Shown here: piece by piece, positions 1 through 7,027 of the stretch
Numbering within the stretch: position 1 is the first letter of the stretch
Layout: each line of letters starts with the position of its first letter
Program-made: the position numbers and the translations under genes
Notes under the pieces: model-generated
What the model saw: the letters and a program-made list of their open reading frames with translations, nothing else
What the model was told of the DNA's origin: nothing
Database searches by the model: none
Source of the DNA: Actinomycetota bacterium
GTDB taxonomy: Bacteria > Actinomycetota > Geothermincolia > Fen-727 > JAQURN01
Direction of reading: 5' to 3'
Assembly: GCA_028715585.1 (NCBI GenBank)
Contig: JAQURN010000053.1
Span: 1-7,865 of the forward strand
DNA: 7,865 nucleotides

Positions 1-1
1 C

Positions 2-169
2 GGCGGGGTAAGGGGTGGCATTGTTCCAAAGGCGGAAGGGTGCATAAGAGCTCTCGAAGGAGGGGTCGAGAAGGCGCACATAATCGATGGAACTTTCCCC
101 CACGCCCTTCTGTTGGAGGTTTTTACCGATGAGGGAGTGGGGACGATGATTACTCCTTCTCCGAGATGA
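2..169 (+). CDS. argB: Acetylglutamate kinase, C-terminal end (partial)
   Basis: The last 55 codons of argB; the rest lies before the window. ArgB phosphorylates N-acetylglutamate with ATP, the second step of arginine synthesis, in the cytoplasm. The visible residues match the conserved end of the family: a GGIVPKAEGC stretch, then ALEGGVEKAHIIDG, then PHALLLEVFTDEGVGTMI just before the TGA at 167-169. This C-terminal region helps close the kinase fold. The reading frame is open from base 2. The next gene, argD, starts 36 bases downstream, as expected for an arg operon. Identification is by family pattern and by position before argD; feedback control cannot be judged from this fragment. Confidence 0.93.
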   Translation, partial: GGVRGGIVPKAEGCIRALEGGVEKAHIIDGTFPHALLLEVFTDEGVGTMITPSPR

Positions 170-194
170 CCCAGCTCGCATACTCAAGGTGACT

Positions 195-200
195 GGAGGT
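195..200 (+). promoter_or_regulatory. Shine-Dalgarno site that decides the argD start
   Basis: GGAGGT lies five bases before a TTG at 206. An earlier in-frame TTG at 200 overlaps this site and is therefore unlikely to be the start. The first in-frame ATG, at 263, has only a weak upstream AAGGA and would remove an N-terminal segment that family members usually have before the MNTY motif. Confidence 0.65.
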
Positions 201-205
201 TGATT

Positions 206-1417
206 TTGAGCTTAGCTCCGAGCGAGTGCTTTGATAAAAAGCTCAAGGAAAAAAGATATCTAATGAACACCTACGCAAGGTTGGGCGTTTCGTTCGTGAA
301 GGGCCGGGGAAGCAGGTTATGGGACAGTGAAGGAAAGGAATACATCGATCTTATCTCCGGAATTGGCGTATGTGTTCTTGGCCACTGTCACCCGGTGGTA
401 ACCGAGGCTCTCAAGAAACAATTGGAGGAACTCTGGCACACCAGCAATCTCTATTCCATCGAGAAACAAGCAAAGTTCGCAAAGCTTCTGGTAGAAAACT
501 CTTTCCCCGGGAAAGTCTTTTTTGCCAATTCTGGCGCCGAGGCAAACGAGGCGGCGTTGAAGCTTGCAAGGAAATTTCATCGAGACAAGGGAAAACCAAG
601 GAAAAAGTTTGTATGCCTGGAGGGCGCGTTTCACGGAAGAAGCTTCGCCACCCTTTCCGCCAGCGGTCAGCCGCGAAAGTGGGAACCGTTTCAGCCAATG
701 ATGGATGGTTTTGTGCACGTCCCCCCAGACGATATCCATAGTTTAGAGGAAGCTATTGACGATGAGACCGCGGCGGTCGTGCTCGAGCTGATTCAGGGTG
801 AGGGGGGTGTAATACCGCTCTCCAGCTCTTTTATAAAAAGGGCAAGGGAGCTTTGTGATGAAAGCGGCGCACTGTTGATAGTTGACGAGGTTCAGACTGG
901 CATGGGCAGGACTGGCAAACTCTTTGCCTGGGAGCACCATGGCGTAGTTCCCGATGTTATGACGCTTGCGAAGGGGCTTGCGAACGGGGTGCCCGCGGCG
1001 GCTGTGATTGGGCGAGGAGAGTTTGGTGACGTGTTTGGACCTGGCGATCATGGGAGCACTTTTGGGGGAAACATGCTTGCCTGCGCCGCTGGAACCGCCA
1101 CCCTCCAGACGATAGTTGCCAATGGACTTCCCGATAGAGCAGCGAAGTTGGGCGAGCTTATTGGGGAGAAGCTCGACATGCTCGCGTCTCAGAGCAGATT
1201 GGTGAAGGAAGTCAGAGGGGTTGGACTAATGATTGCGGTTGAATTGAGGGAGCCGATAGCAAGAGAGGTGGTAAAGCGGTGCCTGAAGCGTGGCGTGCTC
1301 GTGAATGATGTTACGCCCACGGCGGTGAGGATGCTTCCACCTCTCATTATAGAGGAGGAGGAACTCGATTCTGGATTTGAGTGCCTGAGAGAGGCTATTT
1401 TGGCAATTGAGTTGTAG
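206..1417 (+). CDS. argD: Acetylornithine aminotransferase
   Basis: A PLP-dependent class III aminotransferase that converts N-acetylglutamate semialdehyde plus glutamate into N-acetylornithine and 2-oxoglutarate. The protein is 403 residues from the TTG at 206, normal for ArgD. Visible landmarks, numbered from that start: MNTYARLG near 20; SGAEANE at 109-115, which contacts the PLP phosphate; FHGR at 142-145; the Asp of the VDEVQTGMGRTGK stretch at 227; the Schiff-base lysine at 256 in TLAKGL; and GSTFGGN at 283-289, which supplies a phosphate contact across the dimer. The common EPIQGEGG motif reads ELIQGEGG here, a small variation. It follows argB by 36 bases and precedes argF by 17, so it is co-transcribed. 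ArgD enzymes often also serve lysine synthesis as succinyldiaminopimelate aminotransferase; sequence alone does not exclude this. Confidence 0.95.
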   Translation: MSLAPSECFDKKLKEKRYLMNTYARLGVSFVKGRGSRLWDSEGKEYIDLISGIGVCVLGHCHPVVTEALKKQLEELWHTSNLYSIEKQAKFAKLLVENSFPGKVFFANSGAEANEAALKLARKFHRDKGKPRKKFVCLEGAFHGRSFATLSASGQPRKWEPFQPMMDGFVHVPPDDIHSLEEAIDDETAAVVLELIQGEGGVIPLSSSFIKRARELCDESGALLIVDEVQTGMGRTGKLFAWEHHGVVPDVMTLAKGLANGVPAAAVIGRGEFGDVFGPGDHGSTFGGNMLACAAGTATLQTIVANGLPDRAAKLGELIGEKLDMLASQSRLVKEVRGVGLMIAVELREPIAREVVKRCLKRGVLVNDVTPTAVRMLPPLIIEEEELDSGFECLREAILAIEL

Positions 1418-1424
1418 GGAAGCC

Positions 1425-1430
1425 AGGAGG
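1425..1430 (+). promoter_or_regulatory. Shine-Dalgarno site of argF
   Basis: A perfect AGGAGG four bases before the ATG at 1435, inside the 17-base gap after the argD stop. It fixes the argF start and suggests strong translation. Confidence 0.75.
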
Positions 1431-1434
1431 ACTT

Positions 1435-2370
1435 ATGGTAAAGCACAAGCTTAAAAATTCCGACTTCTTGAGCTTAAAGCATCTTGACGGTGACGATTTG
1501 CGGGATTTCTTGGAGGTTGCCCACAGGATAAAGAAAGAAGGCACGAAGGGGATGAGGCCCCTTGTGAACAAGGCGATAGCTCTTCTTTTCGAGAAGCCTT
1601 CCACCCGCACAAGGGTTTCTTTCGAAGTGGCAATCTTGAGGCTCGGTGGCGACCCGATAGTGCTTAGCGGGGAGGAGCTCCAGATTAAGAGGGGAGAGAC
1701 TATCGAGGACACGGGGAGAGTTCTCTCTCGATACGTGGATGGTCTCGTGGTAAGAACCTTCGCTCAGCAAAGGCTCGAGGTGTTGGCTCAAGTCGCTACG
1801 GTTCCAGTGATAAATGCCCTTACCGATGAGTGCCACCCCTGCCAGGCGTTGGCGGATATGCTCACTATAATGGAATACAAGGGTTCTTTCGAGGGTTTGA
1901 AACTCGCTTATCTTGGGGACGGCAACAATGTTTGCCATTCACTGATGAGGGCATGCACGAAGCTGGGTATGGAAATTGCGGTTGCCACTCCCCCAGGGAA
2001 AGAACCGATGGAGAAGATAATAGAGGAATCCAGGGAAAACTCACAGGTATACGGGGGGAAGTTGGTTTTGCTGAATGACCCACTGGAAGCTGTTCAAGAC
2101 GCGGATGTTGTATATACGGATGTCTGGTTCAGCATGGGCAAAGAGGCAGAGTCCGAAGATGATACCCAGCTATTTGCCCATTTCCAGGTCAACAGTGAGC
2201 TTCTCCGTTATGCCAAGCCGGACGCGATCGTTATGCACGACCTTCCAGCGCACAGAGGCAAGGAAATCACCGACGAGGTAATAGATGGAAGCCGCTCCGC
2301 GGTATGGGATCAGGCCGAGAACAGGCTCCATGCCCAGATTGCCTTGCTGGGAATGATATTTAGTGGGTAG
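1435..2370 (+). CDS. argF: Ornithine carbamoyltransferase
   Basis: Transfers the carbamoyl group from carbamoyl phosphate to ornithine to give citrulline. The protein is 311 residues, normal for a trimeric ArgF. Carbamoyl-phosphate-binding STRTR is at 56-60 and HPCQ at 134-137. GDGNNVCHSL at 161-170 and DVWFSMG at 229-235 belong to the ornithine-binding side. A late QAENRLHAQ segment, typical of the family, follows. The striking feature is MHDLPAHRG at 267-275: the family signature is HCLP, where the cysteine contacts the ornithine side chain, but residue 269 here is Asp (codon GAC). The remaining landmarks, including SMG, argue for an ornithine enzyme rather than aspartate carbamoyltransferase, and the operon supports this. 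The ATG at 1435 has a perfect AGGAGG four bases upstream. The stop is followed eight bases later by argR. Confidence 0.92.
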   Translation: MVKHKLKNSDFLSLKHLDGDDLRDFLEVAHRIKKEGTKGMRPLVNKAIALLFEKPSTRTRVSFEVAILRLGGDPIVLSGEELQIKRGETIEDTGRVLSRYVDGLVVRTFAQQRLEVLAQVATVPVINALTDECHPCQALADMLTIMEYKGSFEGLKLAYLGDGNNVCHSLMRACTKLGMEIAVATPPGKEPMEKIIEESRENSQVYGGKLVLLNDPLEAVQDADVVYTDVWFSMGKEAESEDDTQLFAHFQVNSELLRYAKPDAIVMHDLPAHRGKEITDEVIDGSRSAVWDQAENRLHAQIALLGMIFSG

Positions 2371-2378
2371 GTCACTAG

Positions 2379-2861
2379 ATGAAAAGGCAGAGGCATGAGG
2401 CGATTACAAGACTTGTCAAAACTGGCGTTGTTCAAACGCAGCGCGAACTTGGCAAGTTGCTCAAAGATCAAGGTTTTGAAGTAAGTCAAGCCACTATCTC
2501 TAGGGATATTGCCGAACTTGGGATTAGGCGCGTAAGAGATGAGAACAAAGTAATCAGGTACGTAACGGCCGATAGCACAAGTGCCGGGCACGATCCGGGT
2601 GAAGCGTTGAGGCGTATGGCACCTGAATTTTTGCTCTCTACCGAAGCTTGTGGAAACCTGATAGTGGTTAAAACTACACCGGGAGGAGCTCCGGGGTTAG
2701 CGTTGGCTATCGATCAGGCGGAGATAGAGGGAGTCGCGGGCACGATAGCTGGAGACGATGCCATATTAGTTGTTTGTTCCAATGGAACAGGCAGCAAGGA
2801 TGTTGAAGGAAAATTGGTTGACTATTGCTTTGGGCAAGGGGTGAAAAAAATTGGGCGCTGA
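2379..2861 (+). CDS. argR: Arginine repressor ArgR
   Basis: An arginine-dependent transcription factor of 160 residues, the normal length. The N-terminal winged helix-turn-helix runs over about residues 1-65 and includes the recognition-helix segment SQATISRD at 36-43, as in other ArgR/AhrC proteins. After a short linker, the C-terminal oligomerization and arginine-binding domain holds TTPGGAPGLALAID at 99-112 and GTIAGDDAI at 121-129. The paired Asp126-Asp127 match the acidic pair that binds arginine in hexameric ArgR. The ATG lies eight bases after the argF stop; the only upstream purine-rich site is TAGGT, overlapping that stop, so translation may depend on coupling to argF. The last 11 bases overlap the start of argG. 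It probably represses its own operon with arginine as co-repressor; the operator would lie upstream of the window. Confidence 0.94.
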   Translation: MKRQRHEAITRLVKTGVVQTQRELGKLLKDQGFEVSQATISRDIAELGIRRVRDENKVIRYVTADSTSAGHDPGEALRRMAPEFLLSTEACGNLIVVKTTPGGAPGLALAIDQAEIEGVAGTIAGDDAILVVCSNGTGSKDVEGKLVDYCFGQGVKKIGR

Positions 2862-4086
2862 AGATGGGAGCAAAGATAAAAGGGTAGTCCTCGCATATTC
2901 GGGAGGGCTGGACACCTCTGTGATTCTAAAATGGCTCATGGAGGAGAAAGGGATGGAGGTAATAACTCTTACCGCTGATTTGGGCCAACCTGGTGATATA
3001 GAGGAAATAAAGGAAAAAGCTCTCAAAACTGGGGCACCCGAGGCAGTGGTGGTCGACGCAAAGGATGAATTTGCGAGAGACTTTCTGGTGCCTGCTATCT
3101 GGGCAAACGCTTCATACGAAGATAAATACCCACTAGCGACCGCACTCGCCCGGCCGTTGATAGCGAGGCTCCAGGTGGAAACCGCGCGTCGCGTGGGAGC
3201 GGGCTGGGTAGCGCATGGATGCACCGGTAAGGGAAACGACCAGGTGAGATTTGAGGTGGCGGCACGCGCGCTGGAGCCTGAAATCAAAATAATAGCCCCG
3301 ATGCGGGAATGGATAATGACACGCGAGAGCGAAATAGAATATGCCGAATCCCACGGAATTCCCGTCCCTATCACCAAAGCATCTCCATACAGTGTGGATG
3401 AGAACATTTGGGGCAGATCTTGCGAATGTGGAATACTCGAGGATCCATGGGAGGAGCCCCCGGAAGATGCTTTCGACTGGACGGTCTCACCAATGGATGC
3501 GCCTGATGAACCGCTATATATCCAAATCGATTTTGAAGGAGGCATTCCTCGCGTGTTGGACGGAGAGGAGATGGAACTCGCCCAGCTTGTCACCAGGCTC
3601 AACGCGATTGCTGGAAAGCATGCAGTTGGGCGCATAGACATGGTGGAGGACAGGGTGGTGGGAATAAAATCACGCGAAATCTATGAAGCGCCTGCCGCGG
3701 TGGCGATAATCGAGGCTCACCGCGATTTGGAGAGACTCACTCTTACGGCGGAATCTTTAGCCTTCAAAAAGCTACTCGATCAAAAGTTTGCCGAACTTAC
3801 CTATCAGGGGCTTTGGTTTAGCCCTTTGAGGGAGGCAATAGATGAGTTCAATCGGAAAATCGAAGAGGCTGTCAACGGCTCTGTGAAGATGAAGCTCTTC
3901 AAAGGCGGGGCAACTGTCGTAGGCAGAAGCTCTCCTGGTTCTCTCTATGATGTTGGGCTTGCTACCTATGACAAGGGTGACCTTTTCGACCACAAGAGTG
4001 CCGCTGGGTTTATCAAGCTTTGGGGGCTTGGGCTCGAGGTTTTGTCTCGTGGCAGGAAAAGCGAAGAGAAAGAAGGCAAAAAGTGA
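2851..4086 (+). CDS. argG: Argininosuccinate synthase
   Basis: Joins citrulline and aspartate, with ATP cleaved to AMP and pyrophosphate, to give argininosuccinate. The protein is 411 residues, close to the usual ~400. The ATP-binding P-loop-like motif YSGGLDTS is at 16-23. HGCTGKGNDQVRFE at 122-135 and the ENIWGRSCECGILEDPW stretch starting at 184 are characteristic of the common bacterial type rather than the divergent E. coli type. The C-terminal oligomerization region follows and ends in a lysine-rich tail. The start is taken as TTG at 2851, preceded by AAGGGGTG at 2836-2843; no ATG lies in frame before the ATP motif. The gene overlaps the end of argR by 11 bases and the GTG of argH by four, so the three are probably translationally coupled. 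Confidence 0.94.
   Translation: MGAEDGSKDKRVVLAYSGGLDTSVILKWLMEEKGMEVITLTADLGQPGDIEEIKEKALKTGAPEAVVVDAKDEFARDFLVPAIWANASYEDKYPLATALARPLIARLQVETARRVGAGWVAHGCTGKGNDQVRFEVAARALEPEIKIIAPMREWIMTRESEIEYAESHGIPVPITKASPYSVDENIWGRSCECGILEDPWEEPPEDAFDWTVSPMDAPDEPLYIQIDFEGGIPRVLDGEEMELAQLVTRLNAIAGKHAVGRIDMVEDRVVGIKSREIYEAPAAVAIIEAHRDLERLTLTAESLAFKKLLDQKFAELTYQGLWFSPLREAIDEFNRKIEEAVNGSVKMKLFKGGATVVGRSSPGSLYDVGLATYDKGDLFDHKSAAGFIKLWGLGLEVLSRGRKSEEKEGKK
4072..4076 (+). promoter_or_regulatory. Shine-Dalgarno site supporting a GTG start for argH
   Basis: GAAGG lies inside the end of argG, six bases before GTG at 4083 and twelve before ATG at 4089. The spacing favours GTG. That GTG overlaps the argG TGA as GTGA, a standard coupling overlap, and yields the usual MKMWGGRF beginning of an ArgH protein. 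Confidence 0.55.
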
Positions 4087-5453
4087 AGATGTGGGGAGGA
4101 AGGTTCGGCAAGGAGGCCAGCGAGGAATTCCAGGTATTTTCCTCATCGATAAGTGAGGACTGTCGACTTGCCCCTTATGAAATCAAATGCCTGAAAGCCT
4201 GGTCGGAGGTTCTTATGGAAGCTGGCATCCTTTCCCAGGAGGAAAAGCTCGAGATAGATGAAGCTCTTGAGGCGATACTGGAAGAGTTAAAACGCGGAGA
4301 GGCTAATTTTATTCCTTCTGATGAGGATATACATACCTATATTGAGCGCAGACTTATCGAGTTGGTGGGTCTTGTAGGAGGGAAAATCCGCACCGGTCGA
4401 AGCAGAAACGACCAGGTGACTACGTCGTTTAGGATGCTTGTGATGGAGGAGTGCTCGGGAATAGAGGACGAAATAGTTGGCGTCGTGCGTGCCTTGATAA
4501 CTCAAGCGGAGAAAAATATAGATATAGCTATTCCCGGACAGACACATCTTCAGCCCGCGCAACCAGTGCTTGCCGCGCATGCTCTCATGGCTTTTGTCCA
4601 TATGTTGGAGAGGGATAGGAACAGGGTAAGGCTTGCAAGGAAATCCGCGGCAGTGTTGCCACTTGGCTCGGGTGCTCTTGCCGGGACGACTTTGAAGATT
4701 GATAGAGACGCCCTGGCGAGAAAGCTTGGTTTCGAGAGAGCTTGCGAGAACAGCATAGATGGGGTCAGCGACAGAGATTTTGCCTTAGATATTCTCTATG
4801 CCCTCTCGAGCCTCATGGTTCATCTCAGCCGCCTCGCGGAGCAGATGGTTATATGGAGCTCGGCGGAGGTGGGGCTTGTAGAGCTTGATGACTCCTGGTC
4901 AAGTGGATCGAGCCTTATGCCACAGAAAAAAAATCCGGATTGTTTCGAGCTGATAAGGGGGAAGGCAGGGCGGGTTATAGGTGAGCTCGTTTGCCTGCTC
5001 GCGGTGATGAAAGGTCTCCCTCTTTCATACAACCGCGACATGCAAGAGGACAAACATCCTGTTTTTGATGCTATCGATACTGTCCGGAGCTCTCTTACTG
5101 CCCTAAAGGGCACAATAGGGACGTTGAAGTTCGACGAGAGTCGCGCCAAGGAACTTCTGAGCGAAGGATATTTGACCGCTACCGACCTGGCAGAATATCT
5201 TACCGAAAAAGGGATAGATTTTCCCTCCGCTCATCGGTTAGTTGGCGAATTTGTCTCCAGCTTGATAGCCGAGGGAAAGAATTTCTCCGAAGTTACCGCT
5301 AAAGATTTGAGAGACTTCTCTGGCGATTTCGATGAAGAGGCTTTGCGGAGATTAGACCCCCGACAGTCAATTCAGCGTAGGAAATCAAAAGGTGGCACTT
5401 CTAAGGAACAGGTACTTCACGATATCGAAGAGAGCCTAAAAAACATCTCTTAA
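4083..5453 (+). CDS. argH: Argininosuccinate lyase
   Basis: Splits argininosuccinate into arginine and fumarate, the last step of the pathway. From GTG at 4083 the protein is 456 residues, the normal length. It opens with MKMWGGRF, the family's usual N-terminus. Substrate-binding TGRSRNDQV is at 104-112, QTHLQPAQP at 153-161 has the conserved histidine at 155, and the superfamily signature GSSLMPQKKNPD at 275-286 carries the flexible-loop serine. It belongs to the fumarase/aspartase superfamily and acts as a tetramer whose active sites are shared between subunits. The frame is open further upstream to 4020, but that would run deep into argG and add a basic segment foreign to the family, so I reject that start. 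It is the last arg gene; a 120-base non-coding gap follows. Confidence 0.95.
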   Translation: MKMWGGRFGKEASEEFQVFSSSISEDCRLAPYEIKCLKAWSEVLMEAGILSQEEKLEIDEALEAILEELKRGEANFIPSDEDIHTYIERRLIELVGLVGGKIRTGRSRNDQVTTSFRMLVMEECSGIEDEIVGVVRALITQAEKNIDIAIPGQTHLQPAQPVLAAHALMAFVHMLERDRNRVRLARKSAAVLPLGSGALAGTTLKIDRDALARKLGFERACENSIDGVSDRDFALDILYALSSLMVHLSRLAEQMVIWSSAEVGLVELDDSWSSGSSLMPQKKNPDCFELIRGKAGRVIGELVCLLAVMKGLPLSYNRDMQEDKHPVFDAIDTVRSSLTALKGTIGTLKFDESRAKELLSEGYLTATDLAEYLTEKGIDFPSAHRLVGEFVSSLIAEGKNFSEVTAKDLRDFSGDFDEEALRRLDPRQSIQRRKSKGGTSKEQVLHDIEESLKNIS

Positions 5454-5573
5454 GTCTGTCATTTTCTACCTTGCTGTTTGATTTTTTCGGGAGATAAATT
5501 CGACATATCCCTGTGATACTATGTTTGTATCTGGGTATCGTTTGGGTCCCGAGTTCCGAAAGGAGGCAGGGAT
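5454..5573 (+). promoter_or_regulatory. Non-coding gap after argH, possible promoter
   Basis: This is the longest gap among the + strand genes and more AT-rich than its flanks. It holds TGTGATACT at 5512-5520, which could be an extended -10 element, and TCGACA at 5500-5505, which resembles a -35 hexamer but sits too close to pair well with it. An alternative pair is TTGCTG at 5471 with GATAAA at 5493. None is convincing. I see no hairpin followed by a T-run that would end the arg transcript. The next gene may therefore be read from argH, from its own promoter here, or both. Confidence 0.3.
5561..5566 (+). promoter_or_regulatory. Shine-Dalgarno site that selects a TTG start
   Basis: A perfect AGGAGG seven bases before TTG at 5574. 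The next in-frame candidate, GTG at 5580, is 13 bases away, which is too far, so TTG is preferred. Confidence 0.65.
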
Positions 5574-5984
5574 TTGGAAGTGAAAAAAGGCGTCATCGTT
5601 CCGCTTGGCTATGGAAAATACTTTGTTTCTCACAAGATCGTTGGCTTTGTGCCCATCGAGGAAAATCGTGGTCCCGCAAGGCGAACTTATGTTTATGTGG
5701 AAGGGCTGAATGAGCCTGTAGTGGCTTCGCGCACGGAATCCACGATGTTGAGAGACATGACAAAAGAAGGGCCAGGGGAATTCCAGGCTTCCATGGCTCT
5801 GGAACTCCTGGAGCGGATACTCGCGGACATAGAGCATACAGGTCCAATGCTCAGGCGTTCCATAAAGGAAGAATGTGGGTTAGACCTCGATGACATCGAG
5901 GAGAAGGCACGGGAGCTTCTTTCTGGCGGAGAGCAGGCTTTGGATGTCCAGGAGGGGCTGTTCGAAAAAGGTTCAGACGCTTGA
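5574..5984 (+). CDS. Small protein with RemA/DUF370-like N-terminal half
   Basis: A 136-residue protein that I cannot name with certainty. Residues 10-61 resemble RemA/RemB proteins (DUF370), small DNA-binding regulators known from Bacillus matrix-gene control. PLGYGKYFVSHKIVGFVPIE at 10-29 corresponds to the RemA pattern of a GFGN turn followed by a strand ending in IVAI. RRTYVYVEGLNEPVVAS at 36-52, then a T-x-L-R segment, corresponds to the RemA pattern RAVIV...VILSA...ETL. The loop between these halves is much shorter than in RemA. Residues 67-118 look helical and charged, with no membrane segment or signal peptide, and have no RemA counterpart. The TTG start is supported by a perfect AGGAGG. 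It lies 120 bases after argH and 36 before the NIF3-family gene, so it is probably co-transcribed with the latter. The RemA link is judged by eye and is tentative; that this is a real gene is more secure. Confidence 0.7.
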   Translation: MEVKKGVIVPLGYGKYFVSHKIVGFVPIEENRGPARRTYVYVEGLNEPVVASRTESTMLRDMTKEGPGEFQASMALELLERILADIEHTGPMLRRSIKEECGLDLDDIEEKARELLSGGEQALDVQEGLFEKGSDA

Positions 5985-6006
5985 AAAGTCATAAGGCTAG
6001 AGTTTC

Positions 6007-6014
6007 AGGGGGTG
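6007..6014 (+). promoter_or_regulatory. Shine-Dalgarno site that moves the NIF3 start to TTG 6021
   Basis: AGGGGGTG is a near-perfect ribosome site six bases before TTG at 6021. The upstream in-frame GTG at 6012 is part of the site itself and so is a poor start. The shorter product begins MKLGEIYRFAVELGI, which reads as a natural helical N-terminus. Confidence 0.6.
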
Positions 6015-6020
6015 GATTGC

Positions 6021-7007
6021 TTGAAACTAGGTGAAATCTACAGATTCGCGGTTGAACTTGGAATCAAAAAAGACCCGAGGGGGTCAGATGAGGTAAAGGG
6101 AATCCTTCGGGAGGCAAAGAAGGAATACGAAGCTCTCAAGGGGAAAGAAAAGGAGTTTTTTGATAAGGAAAAATTGAGCAACCCTTTCGCTGATACTCGC
6201 ATTTTGTATGGAGAAGAAGATACCGAAGTAAAAAGTCTCATAGCGGGCATAGATGTCGAGTCTCCTGAACTTATCCTTGTCGACAGGCTTCGCGAGAAGG
6301 GCTTGGGGATTGACCTTTGTGTTTCCCATCACCCCGAGGGGCGCGCGCTAGCTTCGCTGGCTGATGTAATGGGGGTCCAAGCTGACGTCTGGGCTGGGGT
6401 TGGGGTTCCCGTAAACGTTGGCGATGCTTTAATCGCGGAGCGTATGAACGAGGTTAGAAGAAGCCTTCTTCCTCAAAATCACAGGAGAGCGGTAGATGTT
6501 GCCAGGTTGCTGGATATTCCGTTTATGTGTATTCACACCGCCGCGGATAACCTGGTCACCGATTACCTGACGCGTCTCCTCAAGCGGAAGAAGCCAAAGC
6601 GGGTAGGGGAGGCGATTGATTTACTGCTGGAGGAAGAGGAATACCGGATTGCCGCAAGAGAGGGAACCGGACCTACGTTGCTGGTAGGAGACAAAAAAAG
6701 CAGAGCCGGGGAATTCCTGGTGGATATGACAGGGGGAACCGAGGGCCCCCCTGGCGCTATCGAAAAGCTTAGCCAGGCAGGTATTGGAACGATTGTGGCA
6801 ATGCACATGGGGGACAAACTCAGGAAAGAAGCAGAGAAGCTTCATGTAAATGTCATAATCGCGGGCCACATTGCCTCTGATAATATCGGAATCAATCTTC
6901 TTTTGGATGGCCTCGAAGATAGGGGAGTCGCCACGGCCTCGTTCTCGGGGCTTGAAAGGGTGAGAAGAAATAGAAAAAAAGCTTCTTTGAAGAAGGCAAA
7001 TCGGTGA
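6021..7007 (+). CDS. NIF3-family (NGG1p-interacting factor 3) metal-binding protein
   Basis: A 328-residue cytoplasmic protein of the NIF3/YbgI family, whose members bind a pair of metal ions and form toroidal hexamers. Their biochemical role is unsettled; the common label GTP cyclohydrolase I type 2 is weakly supported. From TTG at 6021 the likely ligand motifs are SHHPEG at 102-107, HTAADN at 172-177 and GHIASDNIG at 282-290, where His283 and Asp287 take the place of the family's usual His-x3-Glu pair. IVAMHMGD at 258-265 lies between. The first ~75 residues are charged and helical (EAKKEYEALKGKEKEFF), an extension beyond the minimal NIF3 fold but seen in the longer bacterial subfamily. The C-terminal tail is rich in Lys and Arg. 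It follows the RemA-like gene by 36 bases and converges with the penicillin-binding-protein remnant, whose stop is 20 bases away. Confidence 0.85.
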   Translation: MKLGEIYRFAVELGIKKDPRGSDEVKGILREAKKEYEALKGKEKEFFDKEKLSNPFADTRILYGEEDTEVKSLIAGIDVESPELILVDRLREKGLGIDLCVSHHPEGRALASLADVMGVQADVWAGVGVPVNVGDALIAERMNEVRRSLLPQNHRRAVDVARLLDIPFMCIHTAADNLVTDYLTRLLKRKKPKRVGEAIDLLLEEEEYRIAAREGTGPTLLVGDKKSRAGEFLVDMTGGTEGPPGAIEKLSQAGIGTIVAMHMGDKLRKEAEKLHVNVIIAGHIASDNIGINLLLDGLEDRGVATASFSGLERVRRNRKKASLKKANR

Positions 7008-7027
7008 AGCTGGCACCGCTTGAATAA

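Noticed and set aside
1435..2370. Reading argF as aspartate or N-acetylornithine carbamoyltransferase because of the HDLP change
   Set aside because: The SMG loop, GDGNNVCHSL and late QAENRLH segment are ornithine-enzyme traits, and the operon context needs an ornithine enzyme.
2766..3641. A 291-codon open frame on the minus strand opposite argR/argG
   Set aside because: It is serine-rich and low in complexity, matches no family I know, and lies opposite a clearly conserved argG. It is a by-product of argG codon use.
4020..4082. Upstream extension of the argH frame to 4020
   Set aside because: It would overlap argG by 67 bases and add a basic segment absent from ArgH proteins; GTG at 4083 has a proper ribosome site and gives the usual N-terminus.
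5454..5573. An ArgR operator or intrinsic terminator after argH
   Set aside because: No palindromic TGAAT-type ARG box could be made out, and no stable stem followed by a T-run is present.
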